Positions 8,793 through 16,663 of a DNA stretch of 64,000 nt are shown here, piece by piece. The stretch covers positions 62,001-126,000 of the forward strand of contig NZ_FWFO01000003.1 of assembly GCF_900172225.1 (NCBI RefSeq). The letters are read 5' to 3'. The notes under the pieces were generated by a model. That model saw nothing but the letters and a program-made list of their open reading frames with translations. It did not search any database and was not told the origin of the DNA. A program made the position numbers and the translations under genes. The number at the start of each line of letters is the position of its first letter. Position 1 is the first letter of the stretch. Source of the DNA: Falsiruegeria litorea R37 (GTDB lineage: Bacteria > Pseudomonadota > Alphaproteobacteria > Rhodobacterales > Rhodobacteraceae).

Positions 8793-9065
8793 ATGACCAC
8801 CTTCAAAACTCTGACCCTGATCACTGCAATGCTGGCCGCCCCTGCCATCGCGATGGCCAACTTCAACATCGGAGACACCGTGGGCACCGAAGAGGCCGCC
8901 ATCCGCACCATGCTCGAAGAGCAAGGGTATCAGGTGCAAGAGATCGAATTCGAAGACGACGAGATCGAGGTTGAAGTCCTCAAGGATGGTGTGGAAACTG
9001 AGCTGGTGCTGAGCCAGGCTGACGGCTCGGTGATTGAAATCGAGATGGAAAAAGAGGACGACTGA
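8793..9065 (+). CDS. Exported PepSY-like small protein
   Basis: The 90-residue protein starts with a clear signal peptide (MTTFKTLTLITAMLAAPAIAMA, cut near residue 22). One PepSY-type repeat follows: IRTMLEEQGYQVQEIEFEDD, EVEVLKDG and an IEIEMEKEDD end, which is very acidic. PepSY domains are thought to act as inhibitors or sensors in the periplasm. The ATG follows AAAGGAG. A membrane-bound LuxR-type regulator starts 23 bp downstream, suggesting an operon in which the periplasmic protein and the regulator work together. Confidence 0.8.
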   Translation: MTTFKTLTLITAMLAAPAIAMANFNIGDTVGTEEAAIRTMLEEQGYQVQEIEFEDDEIEVEVLKDGVETELVLSQADGSVIEIEMEKEDD

Positions 9066-9088
9066 GTGCGTCCCGGAAAAGGAGCCAC

Positions 9089-9598
9089 TTGAAGAATTCC
9101 GGAAAAGTCTGGTTGTGGCTTTTGTTGGTGGTGCAGGCCGTCTGCGCCGCCTTCTTTGTTGTCGATGGTCTGTTCGATTGGACCGGGAGGCCCGAGCCCT
9201 TGGGCTTTCGCCATCTTCACGCCTTCGAACTGTTGCTGAGCTTTGCCCTGTTCGCCGGTATTGCAGTGACCGCAATGCACATCCGTACGTTTGGCCAGCG
9301 CGAGGCGCAAATGCAGCGGCAGCTCGACATGGCGTCTGGTGCGTTCGAACAACTCATCCAAGAACATTTCGATCAATGGCAACTCAGCAAAGCCGAACGC
9401 GAAGTGGCAATGCTTGCTCTCAAGGGGTTGTCCGTGGCGGACATTGCAGCGCTGCGACAAACCAAAGAGGGGACCATCAAGGCCCAATGTGGGGCAGTCT
9501 ATCGCAAAGCAGGCGTCTCGGGGCGGATGCAGTTGCTAAGCTATTTTGTCGAAGAGCTGATTGCCGAACCTGTTTTGGACAGATCCCCCCAAACGTAA
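9089..9598 (+). CDS. Membrane-anchored LuxR-type HTH regulator
   Basis: The 169-residue protein has two predicted membrane helices (residues about 6-28 and 46-66) and then a short coiled linker. A C-terminal LuxR/GerE helix-turn-helix follows: LSKAEREVAMLALKGLSVADIAALRQTKEGTIKAQCGAVYRKAGV. There is no receiver domain. The start is a TTG with AAAGGAG 6 bases upstream; no better ATG exists. A tethered one-component regulator next to a periplasmic PepSY protein suggests envelope sensing. The target genes are not evident, though an outer-membrane barrel gene follows. Confidence 0.78.
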   Translation: MKNSGKVWLWLLLVVQAVCAAFFVVDGLFDWTGRPEPLGFRHLHAFELLLSFALFAGIAVTAMHIRTFGQREAQMQRQLDMASGAFEQLIQEHFDQWQLSKAEREVAMLALKGLSVADIAALRQTKEGTIKAQCGAVYRKAGVSGRMQLLSYFVEELIAEPVLDRSPQT

Positions 9599-9635
9599 CG
9601 CTCGCACCGTCGTGAGAGTACATCTTCCGGCAAAT

Positions 9636-9663
9636 ATGGGATTTTCTCCCATCCCATTTTATT
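9636..9663 (+). terminator. Probable terminator after the LuxR-type gene
   Basis: atgggat (9636-9642) pairs with atcccat (9651-9657) and is followed by TTTATT. The stem is short and AT-containing, so strength is uncertain. Confidence 0.5.
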
Positions 9664-9775
9664 CATTCACTGCAGCAGAAAAATCTGTGATCAGACGTGA
9701 CGGGTGCGCCTCTTTCAATCGCCGTTGAGACGGGCAAATGGTCTTGCATCACCTGCCTGAACAAAGGATCACCCG

Positions 9776-10465
9776 ATGCTTCCCCGTCCTCTTCTCGCCG
9801 CTGCGGCGCTGTCGCTTTCGGCGACCACTCTTTCTGCACAGACCCTTCCAGATGGTTATTACGTCCAAGGTTTCCTGGGCTATAATCAGTTGCAAGACAC
9901 CAACCTGTCCGGCACCATTGGCGGCGCGCCGCAGTCCGTGTTCGGTGACTTTGATGGCGGATATGGCATCGGGATCGCCGTAGGCCGCGAGATCCCACAA
10001 TGGAGCAATTCGAATATCGGAACCCGGATCGAATTGGAGCTGTCCTACCGCAACAACGACGTCGAGAGGTTGGACTTTACCGGCAACGGTGCCGGGAACG
10101 AGGTCAACACCAGCGGCGACATTTCTTCGACTTCGCTCTTTGCCAATGTGCTTTTCGATTTCAAGCAAAAGGGCGCCTTTACCCCATTTGTGGGCTTTGG
10201 TCTGGGTGCGCAACGCACCAGCTATGATCTGATCTACGGGCCTGGCGTGACCATCCGCGACAGCGACACCAGCTTTGCCGCCCAAGCGATTGCCGGTGTG
10301 AGCTACGACATCAACAGCAACACCGCGCTGACCCTGGACGCCCGTTACGCGCGTGCCTTTGACGTGTCCAGCAGCCGTGTGAACAGTGATTTCATCAATA
10401 CCGGCACGGTCGAGGACGATCTGGATAACTTCAGCCTCAACTTGGGTGTTCGCTTCAAGTTTTAG
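9776..10465 (+). CDS. Outer-membrane beta-barrel protein
   Basis: The 229-residue protein has a signal peptide (cut after ~20 residues, LSAQ) and alternating amphipathic strands typical of a small eight-stranded barrel: YYVQGFLGYNQ, RIELELSYRNNDV, FANVLFDFKQKGAFTPFVGFGLGAQ. It ends NLGVRFKF, with the terminal Phe used by the BAM complex. The layout fits the OmpA-like/P44-type surface antigen group. Function beyond the outer membrane is unknown. It follows the LuxR-type regulator after a likely terminator, so it is probably transcribed separately. Confidence 0.82.
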   Translation: MLPRPLLAAAALSLSATTLSAQTLPDGYYVQGFLGYNQLQDTNLSGTIGGAPQSVFGDFDGGYGIGIAVGREIPQWSNSNIGTRIELELSYRNNDVERLDFTGNGAGNEVNTSGDISSTSLFANVLFDFKQKGAFTPFVGFGLGAQRTSYDLIYGPGVTIRDSDTSFAAQAIAGVSYDINSNTALTLDARYARAFDVSSSRVNSDFINTGTVEDDLDNFSLNLGVRFKF

Positions 10466-10543
10466 ACCAAGAAAGAAAGCGGAAAACAGCCCCCACCTCA
10501 GTTTCGCTTTCCCAGCATGATCCGGCGCTGTATGCATCGGGTC

Positions 10544-11260
10544 ATGCGATCTTTTATCATTCACATGTCCTCGAGCACGGCGCGACGCGCCAACGCCGAC
10601 ACATTGGTAAAGCACTTGCCCAACGCCGAGCTTAGCGAGGCTGTGAATGGTCGCGACCCTGCCCAGATCGCAGATATACACTGCCATCCCGGCAATCTGT
10701 TCAAACCGTCATACCCCTTTGCCCTGCGCCCGGCCGAGATTGGCGTGTTCCAAAGCCATCGCCGCATCTGGCGCAAAATGGTTGAAGAAAACATCGACCT
10801 GGCCATCATCACCGAAGATGATCTGGCGATTGATCCGGGTCGTTTTGCCCGAACACTGGACCTGCTGCAGGATCACGCGACCGTGGATAGCTATGTCCGC
10901 CTGCCTGTCAAACAGCGGGAAACTGCCGTTCAAGTCGTGGCGGAAAAGGACGATCTCAGACTCATCCTACCCAAGATCATCGGCCTGCAATGTATTTGCC
11001 AGGTGGTCGGGCGCGAGGCAGCCCGACGCTTGCTTGGGGTGACGGATCAAATAGATCGCCCCGTGGACACACTGTTGCAGATGCATTGGGTAACGAAACA
11101 GCCGGTTCACACCGTTCTGGGCACCGGCAACCGCGAAGTGGCGGCGCAAATCGGCGGCTCGACCATTCAGACAAAAATACGCCCCAGCGGTAAGCTGGGG
11201 CGCGAATGGAAACGCGGCGTCTACCGGGCGCAACTGGCGCTGCGCCCCCAAAAACCCTGA
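10544..11260 (+). CDS. Glycosyltransferase family 25 protein
   Basis: The protein shows the GT25 (LPS biosynthesis) pattern: an N-terminal strand SFIIHMSSSTARRANADTL, then ELSEAVNGRD, LRPAEIGVFQSHRRIW and the metal-binding IITEDDLAI motif. Such enzymes transfer galactose or related sugars to lipo-oligosaccharide. The start at 10544 is chosen because the family fold begins two residues later; an in-frame ATG at 10517 would add nine unlike residues. Neither start has a good ribosome site. The enzyme would act at the inner membrane on envelope glycans. Confidence 0.75.
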   Translation: MRSFIIHMSSSTARRANADTLVKHLPNAELSEAVNGRDPAQIADIHCHPGNLFKPSYPFALRPAEIGVFQSHRRIWRKMVEENIDLAIITEDDLAIDPGRFARTLDLLQDHATVDSYVRLPVKQRETAVQVVAEKDDLRLILPKIIGLQCICQVVGREAARRLLGVTDQIDRPVDTLLQMHWVTKQPVHTVLGTGNREVAAQIGGSTIQTKIRPSGKLGREWKRGVYRAQLALRPQKP

Positions 11261-11266
11261 CCCTGA

Positions 11267-11917
11267 TTATTCCGGCGCTTTGGTTTTGCGCAGGTAGGGG
11301 AAGATCGTCTCGAACTCGCCAAACTTCGCCTTGGCGTCTTCGTTCGAAACGGTCGGCGGGATGATAACGTCTTCACCCGGCACCCAGTTGGCGGGTGTTG
11401 CAACGCCCTTGGACGACATCTGCAGACCATCCAGCGCGCGCAGGATCTCGGCAAAGTTGCGACCCACGGTCATCGGGTAGGTCATCGACAGCTTCAGCTG
11501 CTTGTCCGGGCCGATGATGAACACCGAACGTACGGTGGCACTGTCAGCCGGAGTGCGGCCATCGGGCATGTAAGCTTCGGCAGGCAGCATGTCGAACGCT
11601 TTGGACACGGCCAAACCTTCGTCCGCAATGATCGGGAAGCCCGCAGCAGCGTTTCCGTATTTTTCGATGTCGCCTTTCCACTTTTTGTGATCTTCGACAC
11701 CGTCAACCGACACGCCAATGACCTTGGTGCCGCGAGCAGCCCATTCGTCGGCCAGTTGAGCCACGGCAGAAAACTCGGTGGTGCAGACGGGGGTGAAATC
11801 TTTGGGGTGCGAGAACAGAATCGCCCAGCTGTCGCCGATCCAGTCGTGGAACTGAATGGTGCCCTGATCGGTTTCTGCGGTGAAATTCGGAACAGTATCG
11901 TTAATACGCAAACCCAT
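11267..11917 (-). CDS. 1-Cys peroxiredoxin (Prx6 type)
   Basis: The 216-residue protein reduces hydrogen and organic peroxides. The peroxidatic cysteine is Cys45 in HPKDFTPVCTTE, and the conserved Arg lies in ATVRSVFIIGPD. The C-terminal extension (VGRNFAEILRALDGLQ to PYLRKTKAPE) is typical of the Prx6 subfamily. No resolving cysteine is present, so reduction would need an external thiol. The ATG follows AGGAG. It is divergent from the aldehyde dehydrogenase gene across a 276-bp gap. Confidence 0.92.
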   Translation of the reverse strand: MGLRINDTVPNFTAETDQGTIQFHDWIGDSWAILFSHPKDFTPVCTTEFSAVAQLADEWAARGTKVIGVSVDGVEDHKKWKGDIEKYGNAAAGFPIIADEGLAVSKAFDMLPAEAYMPDGRTPADSATVRSVFIIGPDKQLKLSMTYPMTVGRNFAEILRALDGLQMSSKGVATPANWVPGEDVIIPPTVSNEDAKAKFGEFETIFPYLRKTKAPE

Positions 11918-12150
11918 GGCTCATCTCCTTTGGTATGAAAATCCGGGTCGGATCGTCCTGACCCGCTCAACTTAGTGGTTCTGCCGCAAGGTTACAGGGG
12001 CAAAGTGACGATGGGGAAACAAATCCTGCTTGCAAAGACCCGCACGATGCGCAGCTTTGACGACGGAGGAGCTTCACCCGGATGATGCGATCAATTCATC
12101 CGTTTACCCCTTGCTCGGAACCGGGGGTGGTGACACATTGGCCACAAATT

Positions 12151-12164
12151 CGACCAATCGGTCG
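12151..12164. promoter_or_regulatory. Candidate TetR-type operator
   Basis: cgacc-aatc-ggtcg is an inverted repeat overlapping a second pair, attgg (12137-12141) with ccaat (12154-12158). It lies about 30 bp before the aldehyde dehydrogenase start. The shape resembles TetR-family operators; no TetR gene is adjacent. Confidence 0.4.
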
Positions 12165-12193
12165 TTTTATTGGCAGGATCAGGAGAGCCAGAC

Positions 12194-13633
12194 ATGATCG
12201 AAAAACGCGACTTTTACATCAACGGCGCATGGGTCGCCCCTGCAGCCACCAACGACTTTGAAGTCATCAACCCGTCCACCGAAGAGCCCTGCGCCGTTAT
12301 CTCGTTGGGGGATCAAGCCGACACCGACGCCGCGGTTGCAGCCGCCAAAGCCGCTCTGCCCGGTTGGATGGCAACCCCGGTCGAAGAGCGGATCGCCCTC
12401 GTCGAAAAACTGATCGAGGTCTACAAGACCCGTGGCGAAGATCTGGCACAGGCGATGTCGACCGAAATGGGCGCGCCGATCGAAATGGCTCGCACTCAGC
12501 AGGTTGGTGCCGGCATCTGGCACCTGATGAACTTTGTGCAGGCGGCCAAAAACTTCGAGTTCGAAAAACCGCTTGGCGAACACGCCCCAAATGATCGCAT
12601 CATTCACGAGGCGGTTGGTGTTGCGGCTCTGATCACTCCGTGGAACTGGCCGATGAACCAGATCACGCTCAAGGTTGGCGCGGCGGCGGTTGCAGGCTGT
12701 ACCATGGTGCTGAAACCGTCCGAGCAAAGCCCCCTGAACGCGATGATCTTTGCCGAAATGATGGATGAAGCCGGGTTCCCCGCGGGTGTTTTCAACCTGG
12801 TGAATGGCGATGGTGTCGGCGTGGGCTCGCAGCTGTCGGGGCACCCCGACGTCGACATGGTCAGCTTCACCGGCTCGACCCGCGCGGGCACCGCGATTTC
12901 CAAGAACGCCGCTGACACACTCAAGAAGGTGCACCTGGAACTGGGTGGCAAGGGCGCCAACGTTGTCTTTGACGACGCCGACGAAAAGGCGATCAAGCGT
13001 GGCGTTCTGCACATGATGAACAACACCGGCCAAAGCTGTAACGCCCCCAGCCGGATGCTGGTGCAGCGTGGTGTCTATGATCAGGCGGTCGAAACCGCCG
13101 GTCAGGTTGCGCAGATGGTGTCCGTGGGCAACGCCCTGGAAGAAGGTCGCCACATTGGTCCCGTTGTGAACGAACTGCAGTGGAACAAGATTCAGGACCT
13201 GATCCAGAAGGGCATCGACGAAGGTGCCAAGCTGGTTGCAGGCGGCACCGGTCGCCCCGATGGCATGAACAAGGGCTACTACGTCAAGCCCACCGTCTTT
13301 GCCGACGCCAACAACCAGATGACCATTGCACGCGAGGAAATCTTTGGCCCGGTTCTGACCATGATCCCCTTCGACACCGAAGAGGAAGCGGTCGAGATCG
13401 CCAACGACACGCCCTATGGTCTGACCAACTATGTTCAAACCCAGGATCCGCAGCGCCTGAACCGCATGGCCCGCACTCTGCGTTCGGGCATGGTCGAGAT
13501 GAACGGCACCAGCCGCGGCGCGGGCTCGCCCTTTGGCGGCATGAAGCAGTCGGGCAATGGCCGCGAAGGCGGTGTCTATGGCCTTGAAGATTTCCTGGAA
13601 GTTAAAGCCGTCAGCGGTTGGGCGGCTGACTAA
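12194..13633 (+). CDS. NAD(P)-dependent aldehyde dehydrogenase
   Basis: The 479-residue enzyme oxidises an aldehyde to the acid. It has PWNWPMNQI, the coenzyme-site FTGSTRAGTAI, the general-base Glu in ELGGKGANVVF (about 248) and the catalytic Cys in NTGQSCNAPSR (about 282). The EEIFGPVLTM and PFGGMKQSGNGREGG motifs follow. The ATG is chosen because AGGAG lies 7 bases upstream; an in-frame TTG eight codons earlier is less likely. It is monocistronic, with a candidate operator in front and a strong terminator behind. Substrate is not predictable. Confidence 0.93.
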   Translation: MIEKRDFYINGAWVAPAATNDFEVINPSTEEPCAVISLGDQADTDAAVAAAKAALPGWMATPVEERIALVEKLIEVYKTRGEDLAQAMSTEMGAPIEMARTQQVGAGIWHLMNFVQAAKNFEFEKPLGEHAPNDRIIHEAVGVAALITPWNWPMNQITLKVGAAAVAGCTMVLKPSEQSPLNAMIFAEMMDEAGFPAGVFNLVNGDGVGVGSQLSGHPDVDMVSFTGSTRAGTAISKNAADTLKKVHLELGGKGANVVFDDADEKAIKRGVLHMMNNTGQSCNAPSRMLVQRGVYDQAVETAGQVAQMVSVGNALEEGRHIGPVVNELQWNKIQDLIQKGIDEGAKLVAGGTGRPDGMNKGYYVKPTVFADANNQMTIAREEIFGPVLTMIPFDTEEEAVEIANDTPYGLTNYVQTQDPQRLNRMARTLRSGMVEMNGTSRGAGSPFGGMKQSGNGREGGVYGLEDFLEVKAVSGWAAD

Positions 13634-13656
13634 GCACTGGACACATTGAAACAGCG

Positions 13657-13694
13657 CGGGCCGGGCAGTTCCAATCTGCCCGGCCCGTTTTTCT
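13657..13694 (+). terminator. Strong intrinsic terminator after the aldehyde dehydrogenase
   Basis: A 12-bp perfect GC-rich stem (13657-13668 with 13676-13687) is followed by TTTTTCTT. It lies 24 bp after the stop codon and 3 bp from the end of the convergent gene. Confidence 0.95.
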
Positions 13695-13696
13695 TG

Positions 13697-14131
13697 TCAT
13701 TCCGGCATCACGACCAGTTGTGGTTGCCCGTCCGACGTCTTGCGGGTCGAACGCCCATCCCAACCGATCTCGCCGCTTACCCGTTGGCGGTAGGACGAGA
13801 AACTGTCGAAGGTCACCACATCCACAGGCTGATCGAAGTGCAGGGTCACGCGGCGATGCGACCCGTCCCCCATCGTGGAAAGCGCGCGCACTTCGCCCCG
13901 GAACGCTTGCCCAAGATAGGTCCCGCGCACGCGGTCTCCGACCCGCAGCAACATCCGGTTTCCCGCCATCGCATGCAGGGTGTTCCAGTCGCGCACCCCG
14001 TGCTGGGTGGCCACCAGTTCAAGCGATTCACTGTGGCTCAGCTGCACGCCTGTGCCACGCAGTTTCTCTCTCAGGCGCTTGGCCTGGGCTTTGAGCTCCG
14101 ACACCGGAGCAATGTTATGAACAGTCGTCAT
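13697..14131 (-). CDS. Glyoxalase-related protein
   Basis: The 144-residue protein carries the short N-terminal glyoxalase-related domain: ELKAQAKRLREKL...SHSESLELVATQHGVRDWNTLHA, residues about 12-53. A beta-rich C-terminal half follows (RVGDRVRGTYLGQAFRGEVRAL...RRVTLHFD). The role is unknown. The start is the second of two tandem ATGs because GAGG lies 6 bases before it; a longer frame upstream lacks a ribosome site. It is convergent with the aldehyde dehydrogenase gene. Confidence 0.72.
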   Translation of the reverse strand: MTTVHNIAPVSELKAQAKRLREKLRGTGVQLSHSESLELVATQHGVRDWNTLHAMAGNRMLLRVGDRVRGTYLGQAFRGEVRALSTMGDGSHRRVTLHFDQPVDVVTFDSFSSYRQRVSGEIGWDGRSTRKTSDGQPQLVVMPE

Positions 14132-14385
14132 CATTTGCCTCGTTTCGTTCAAACGGACACGCGAAAACAGGGACGGGGCTCGCATTGCCATCCGGGCGCG
14201 CCGTGAAAGGGGCGTCAGATGCAAAAATCGGGTTTCACCAAAGCCAAAAGGCCGCGAGCGGCAGGATACCCGAACCTGAACCGCTGAGATAGGAAACCGC
14301 ACCCACCATGTCAACGCCATGGCTGGCCTTGCCCGGACAGAGCGCCTAAACAGTCACAGGTAAGCTTCACCAGGGACAGCCCGCG
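14132..14385. other. 254-bp divergent gap, no element recognised
   Basis: The gap between the glyoxalase-related gene and the fucosyltransferase-like gene should hold both promoters. No convincing hexamer pair, repeat or RNA gene was found. Confidence 0.45.
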
Positions 14386-15231
14386 ATGATCATCACCCGC
14401 CTGCACGGCCGCCTCGGCAACCAGATGTTCCAATACGCCGCCGCCGCCGGGTTGGCAGCGCGAGTTGGAACGCAGGTTGCCCTGGACGCGCGCGGCGCCA
14501 TCGCCCGTGGTGAAGGGGTGCTGACGCGGGTGTTCGACCTACCTGTGGTAGAGGCGGAACCGCTGCCGCCACTGAAATCCGAAGGGCTGTTGCGCTATGG
14601 CATGTGGCGCGCTTTTGGCAACCATCCAAAATTCCGGCGCGAGCAGGGGTTGGGCTATAATCCGCAGATCGAAGGTTGGGCCGATGGCACCTATCTGCAT
14701 GGGTATTGGCAGAGCGAGGCGTATTTTACCCATGTAGCCCAGGACATTCGCGCAGCCTTTGCATTTCCTGCGTTCACAAACTCGCAAAACGCCGAAATGG
14801 CCGTGCGCATTGCTGAGGCGCAAGCCATCTCGCTTCACGTGCGGCGCGGCGACTATGTCAGCCTGAATGCGCATGTGCTGTGCGACCAAGCCTACTACGA
14901 GGCTGCGCTTGGGCGCGTTCTGGAAGGTGTGAACGGTGCGCCGACCGTCTTTGTATTCTCGGATGATCCGCAATGGGCCAAAGACAACCTGCCCCTACCG
15001 GTCGAAAAGGTGGTGGTTGATTTCAACGGACCCGAGACTGATTTCGAAGACATGCGATTGATGAGCCTGTGTCAGCACAACATCATCGGCAATTCGTCTT
15101 TCAGTTGGTGGGCGGCGTGGCTGAACCAGAACGCGGGTAAACAGGTGGCGGGCCCAAGCAAATGGTTCGGCGATCCGAAACTGTCAAACCCCGACATCCT
15201 GCCGCCCAACTGGCATCGGATCGAGGCATAA
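14386..15231 (+). CDS. Alpha-1,2-fucosyltransferase (GT11)
   Basis: The 281-residue protein has the GT11 motifs: N-terminal LHGRLGNQMFQYAAA, the donor-binding HVRRGDYV near residue 161, VFSDDPQWAK and the C-terminal NSSFSWWAAWLN. These enzymes transfer L-fucose from GDP-fucose to galactose on LPS O-antigen or exopolysaccharide. No other capsule or O-antigen gene is adjacent, so it may be a stand-alone decorator. A dispersed repeat element lies directly after it. Confidence 0.9.
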   Translation: MIITRLHGRLGNQMFQYAAAAGLAARVGTQVALDARGAIARGEGVLTRVFDLPVVEAEPLPPLKSEGLLRYGMWRAFGNHPKFRREQGLGYNPQIEGWADGTYLHGYWQSEAYFTHVAQDIRAAFAFPAFTNSQNAEMAVRIAEAQAISLHVRRGDYVSLNAHVLCDQAYYEAALGRVLEGVNGAPTVFVFSDDPQWAKDNLPLPVEKVVVDFNGPETDFEDMRLMSLCQHNIIGNSSFSWWAAWLNQNAGKQVAGPSKWFGDPKLSNPDILPPNWHRIEA

Positions 15232-15259
15232 TCACTTACGTCTGCTTTCTTCAAAGAAC

Positions 15260-15496
15260 GGGGCGCTCCCGCCCGTCGTCAATTTTTCTTGGCAGAAAAA
15301 CCTCCTCCCGTTGGGCCGGGCCTCGCTGCGCTCGGCGGTTGGCGCCCGCGGCAAAGCCCATCCTGAGGAGAAGCAACGTCAGAAGCTCTCGAGATGCAGC
15401 TGCCACATCCGCCCGCACCGCGCGCAGCGCGGTGCCCGGCCCAAGGCCGCCAGCGGTGCTGACGCAGTCAGGATCGCGCGGGCGCGGGAGCGCCCC
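15260..15496 (+). repeat. Dispersed intergenic repeat element, copy 1
   Basis: The 237-bp element begins with ggggcgctcccg (15260-15271) and ends with its exact inverse at 15485-15496. It shares a core (15301-15320) with copies at 27.2-27.45 kb and 56.3-56.5 kb, and a second shared part near 15440-15475. It fills the gap between two convergent genes. No open frame in it resembles a transposase. Confidence 0.85.
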
Positions 15497-15503
15497 GCCT
15501 GTT

Positions 15504-16151
15504 TCAAAACGGAACCGGGGCGCGGAATTTCATCGACACGCCGCCCTCGGGATGCTTCAGGCGTAGCTCTTCAGAATGAAGCATCAGGCGCGGGAAATCG
15601 CGGGCTGGGCCTTCGGCATAAAACGGGTCACCCAGGATCGGATGCCCAAGCGCCAGCATGTGCACACGCAGCTGGTGCGAACGTCCGGTTTTCGGGCTCA
15701 GTTTCACCCGTGTTGTGTCCCCCTCGTACTTGGCCACCCGCCAGTCCGTGACAGCAGGTTTGCCCGTCTCATGGCACACCATCTGACGTGGGCGGTTGGG
15801 CCAATCCACGATCAGGGGCAGATCCACCGTCCCCGTTTTGGGCTCGAGCCGCCCCCAGACCCGCGCCACATAGGTTTTGCGGGTTTGGCGTTTCTCGAAC
15901 TGCAACCCCAGGTGTCGCTGCGCATGTGGCGTCTGGGCAAAGACCATCACGCCCGAGGTGTCCCGATCCAACCGATGCACCAACAACGCCTGCGGAAACG
16001 CCGCTTGAACCCGGCTCAACAGGCAATCGGCCAAATGCTCACCGCGTCCCGGCACGGACAATAGGCCCGATGGTTTGTTGACCACAATCAGCTGCGCATC
16101 TTCATGCAGCACGTCCAGTGGGTCGATCGGTGGGGTGTAGTCGTCACTCAT
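15504..16151 (-). CDS. RluA-family pseudouridine synthase
   Basis: The 215-residue protein isomerises uridine in rRNA or tRNA. It has LIVVNKPSGLLSVPG, the catalytic HRLDRDTSGV motif with Asp near residue 62, and the RSHQLRVHMLALGHPILGD segment. There is no S4 domain, as in E. coli RluA, which modifies 23S U746 and tRNA U32. The start MSDDYTPPID is preferred; the open frame runs much further upstream but overlaps the divergent gene. RluA itself is the closest guess. Confidence 0.88.
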   Translation of the reverse strand: MSDDYTPPIDPLDVLHEDAQLIVVNKPSGLLSVPGRGEHLADCLLSRVQAAFPQALLVHRLDRDTSGVMVFAQTPHAQRHLGLQFEKRQTRKTYVARVWGRLEPKTGTVDLPLIVDWPNRPRQMVCHETGKPAVTDWRVAKYEGDTTRVKLSPKTGRSHQLRVHMLALGHPILGDPFYAEGPARDFPRLMLHSEELRLKHPEGGVSMKFRAPVPF

Positions 16152-16247
16152 GCCCGCGTCCCTACCCCAGGTCGCTGCTTCCCGCAACGTCGCCCTTGCA
16201 GCACGCCGCGCGATCCCTGACGCTCGAGACCCGAGAGAGGAGACACC

Positions 16248-16658
16248 ATGCACCCCACTATAACCAAAATGCAGGAGGTCGTAGCCAAAGGCGACGAGAG
16301 CCTGATCCACGAGCTGCTGGCCGAAGATGTGCAGTTCATGCCCCCCACGTATTACAAGACCTGGACAGGGCGCGAGCCAGTTGCTGCAGTTCTCGGTCAC
16401 GTGGGGCAGGTGTTCTCCGATTTCCGCTATCGCCGCGTCATGGGGAAAGACAACGACTGGGCGCTGGAATTTCAATGCAAGGTGGGCGAACTGGATGCGG
16501 TTGGCGTGGATCTGATTACACTCAACGAAGACGGGCTGATCCAGTCGTTTGAGGTGGTGATGCGCCCCTACAAAACGATCGGTGCGCTGCGCGATGCGAT
16601 GAACGCCCGGGTCATGACAGATGCGCGGTTCCTCAAGTTCCGCGAGGCGCTGACCTGA
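16248..16658 (+). CDS. NTF2-like (SnoaL-type) protein
   Basis: The 136-residue protein has the NTF2 cone fold pattern: N-terminal helix EVVAKGDESLIHELLAEDVQF, then YYKTWTGREPVAAVLGHVGQVF, FRYRRVMGKDNDWALEFQCKVG and DLITLNEDGLIQSFEVVMRP. Members include isomerases, hydrolases and ligand-binding proteins, so a reaction cannot be assigned. A GAGGAG precedes the ATG. The SGNH hydrolase gene begins directly at its stop, so the two are probably co-transcribed. Confidence 0.8.
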   Translation: MHPTITKMQEVVAKGDESLIHELLAEDVQFMPPTYYKTWTGREPVAAVLGHVGQVFSDFRYRRVMGKDNDWALEFQCKVGELDAVGVDLITLNEDGLIQSFEVVMRPYKTIGALRDAMNARVMTDARFLKFREALT

Positions 16659-16663
16659 TCGCT

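Noticed and set aside
12179-13438. Long antisense open frame in the aldehyde dehydrogenase
   Set aside because: Same third-position GC effect; no ribosome site and no recognisable domain.
15232-15503. Insertion sequence remnant
   Set aside because: There are inverted ends but no transposase fragment, and no target duplication was noticed; kept as a repeat element instead.
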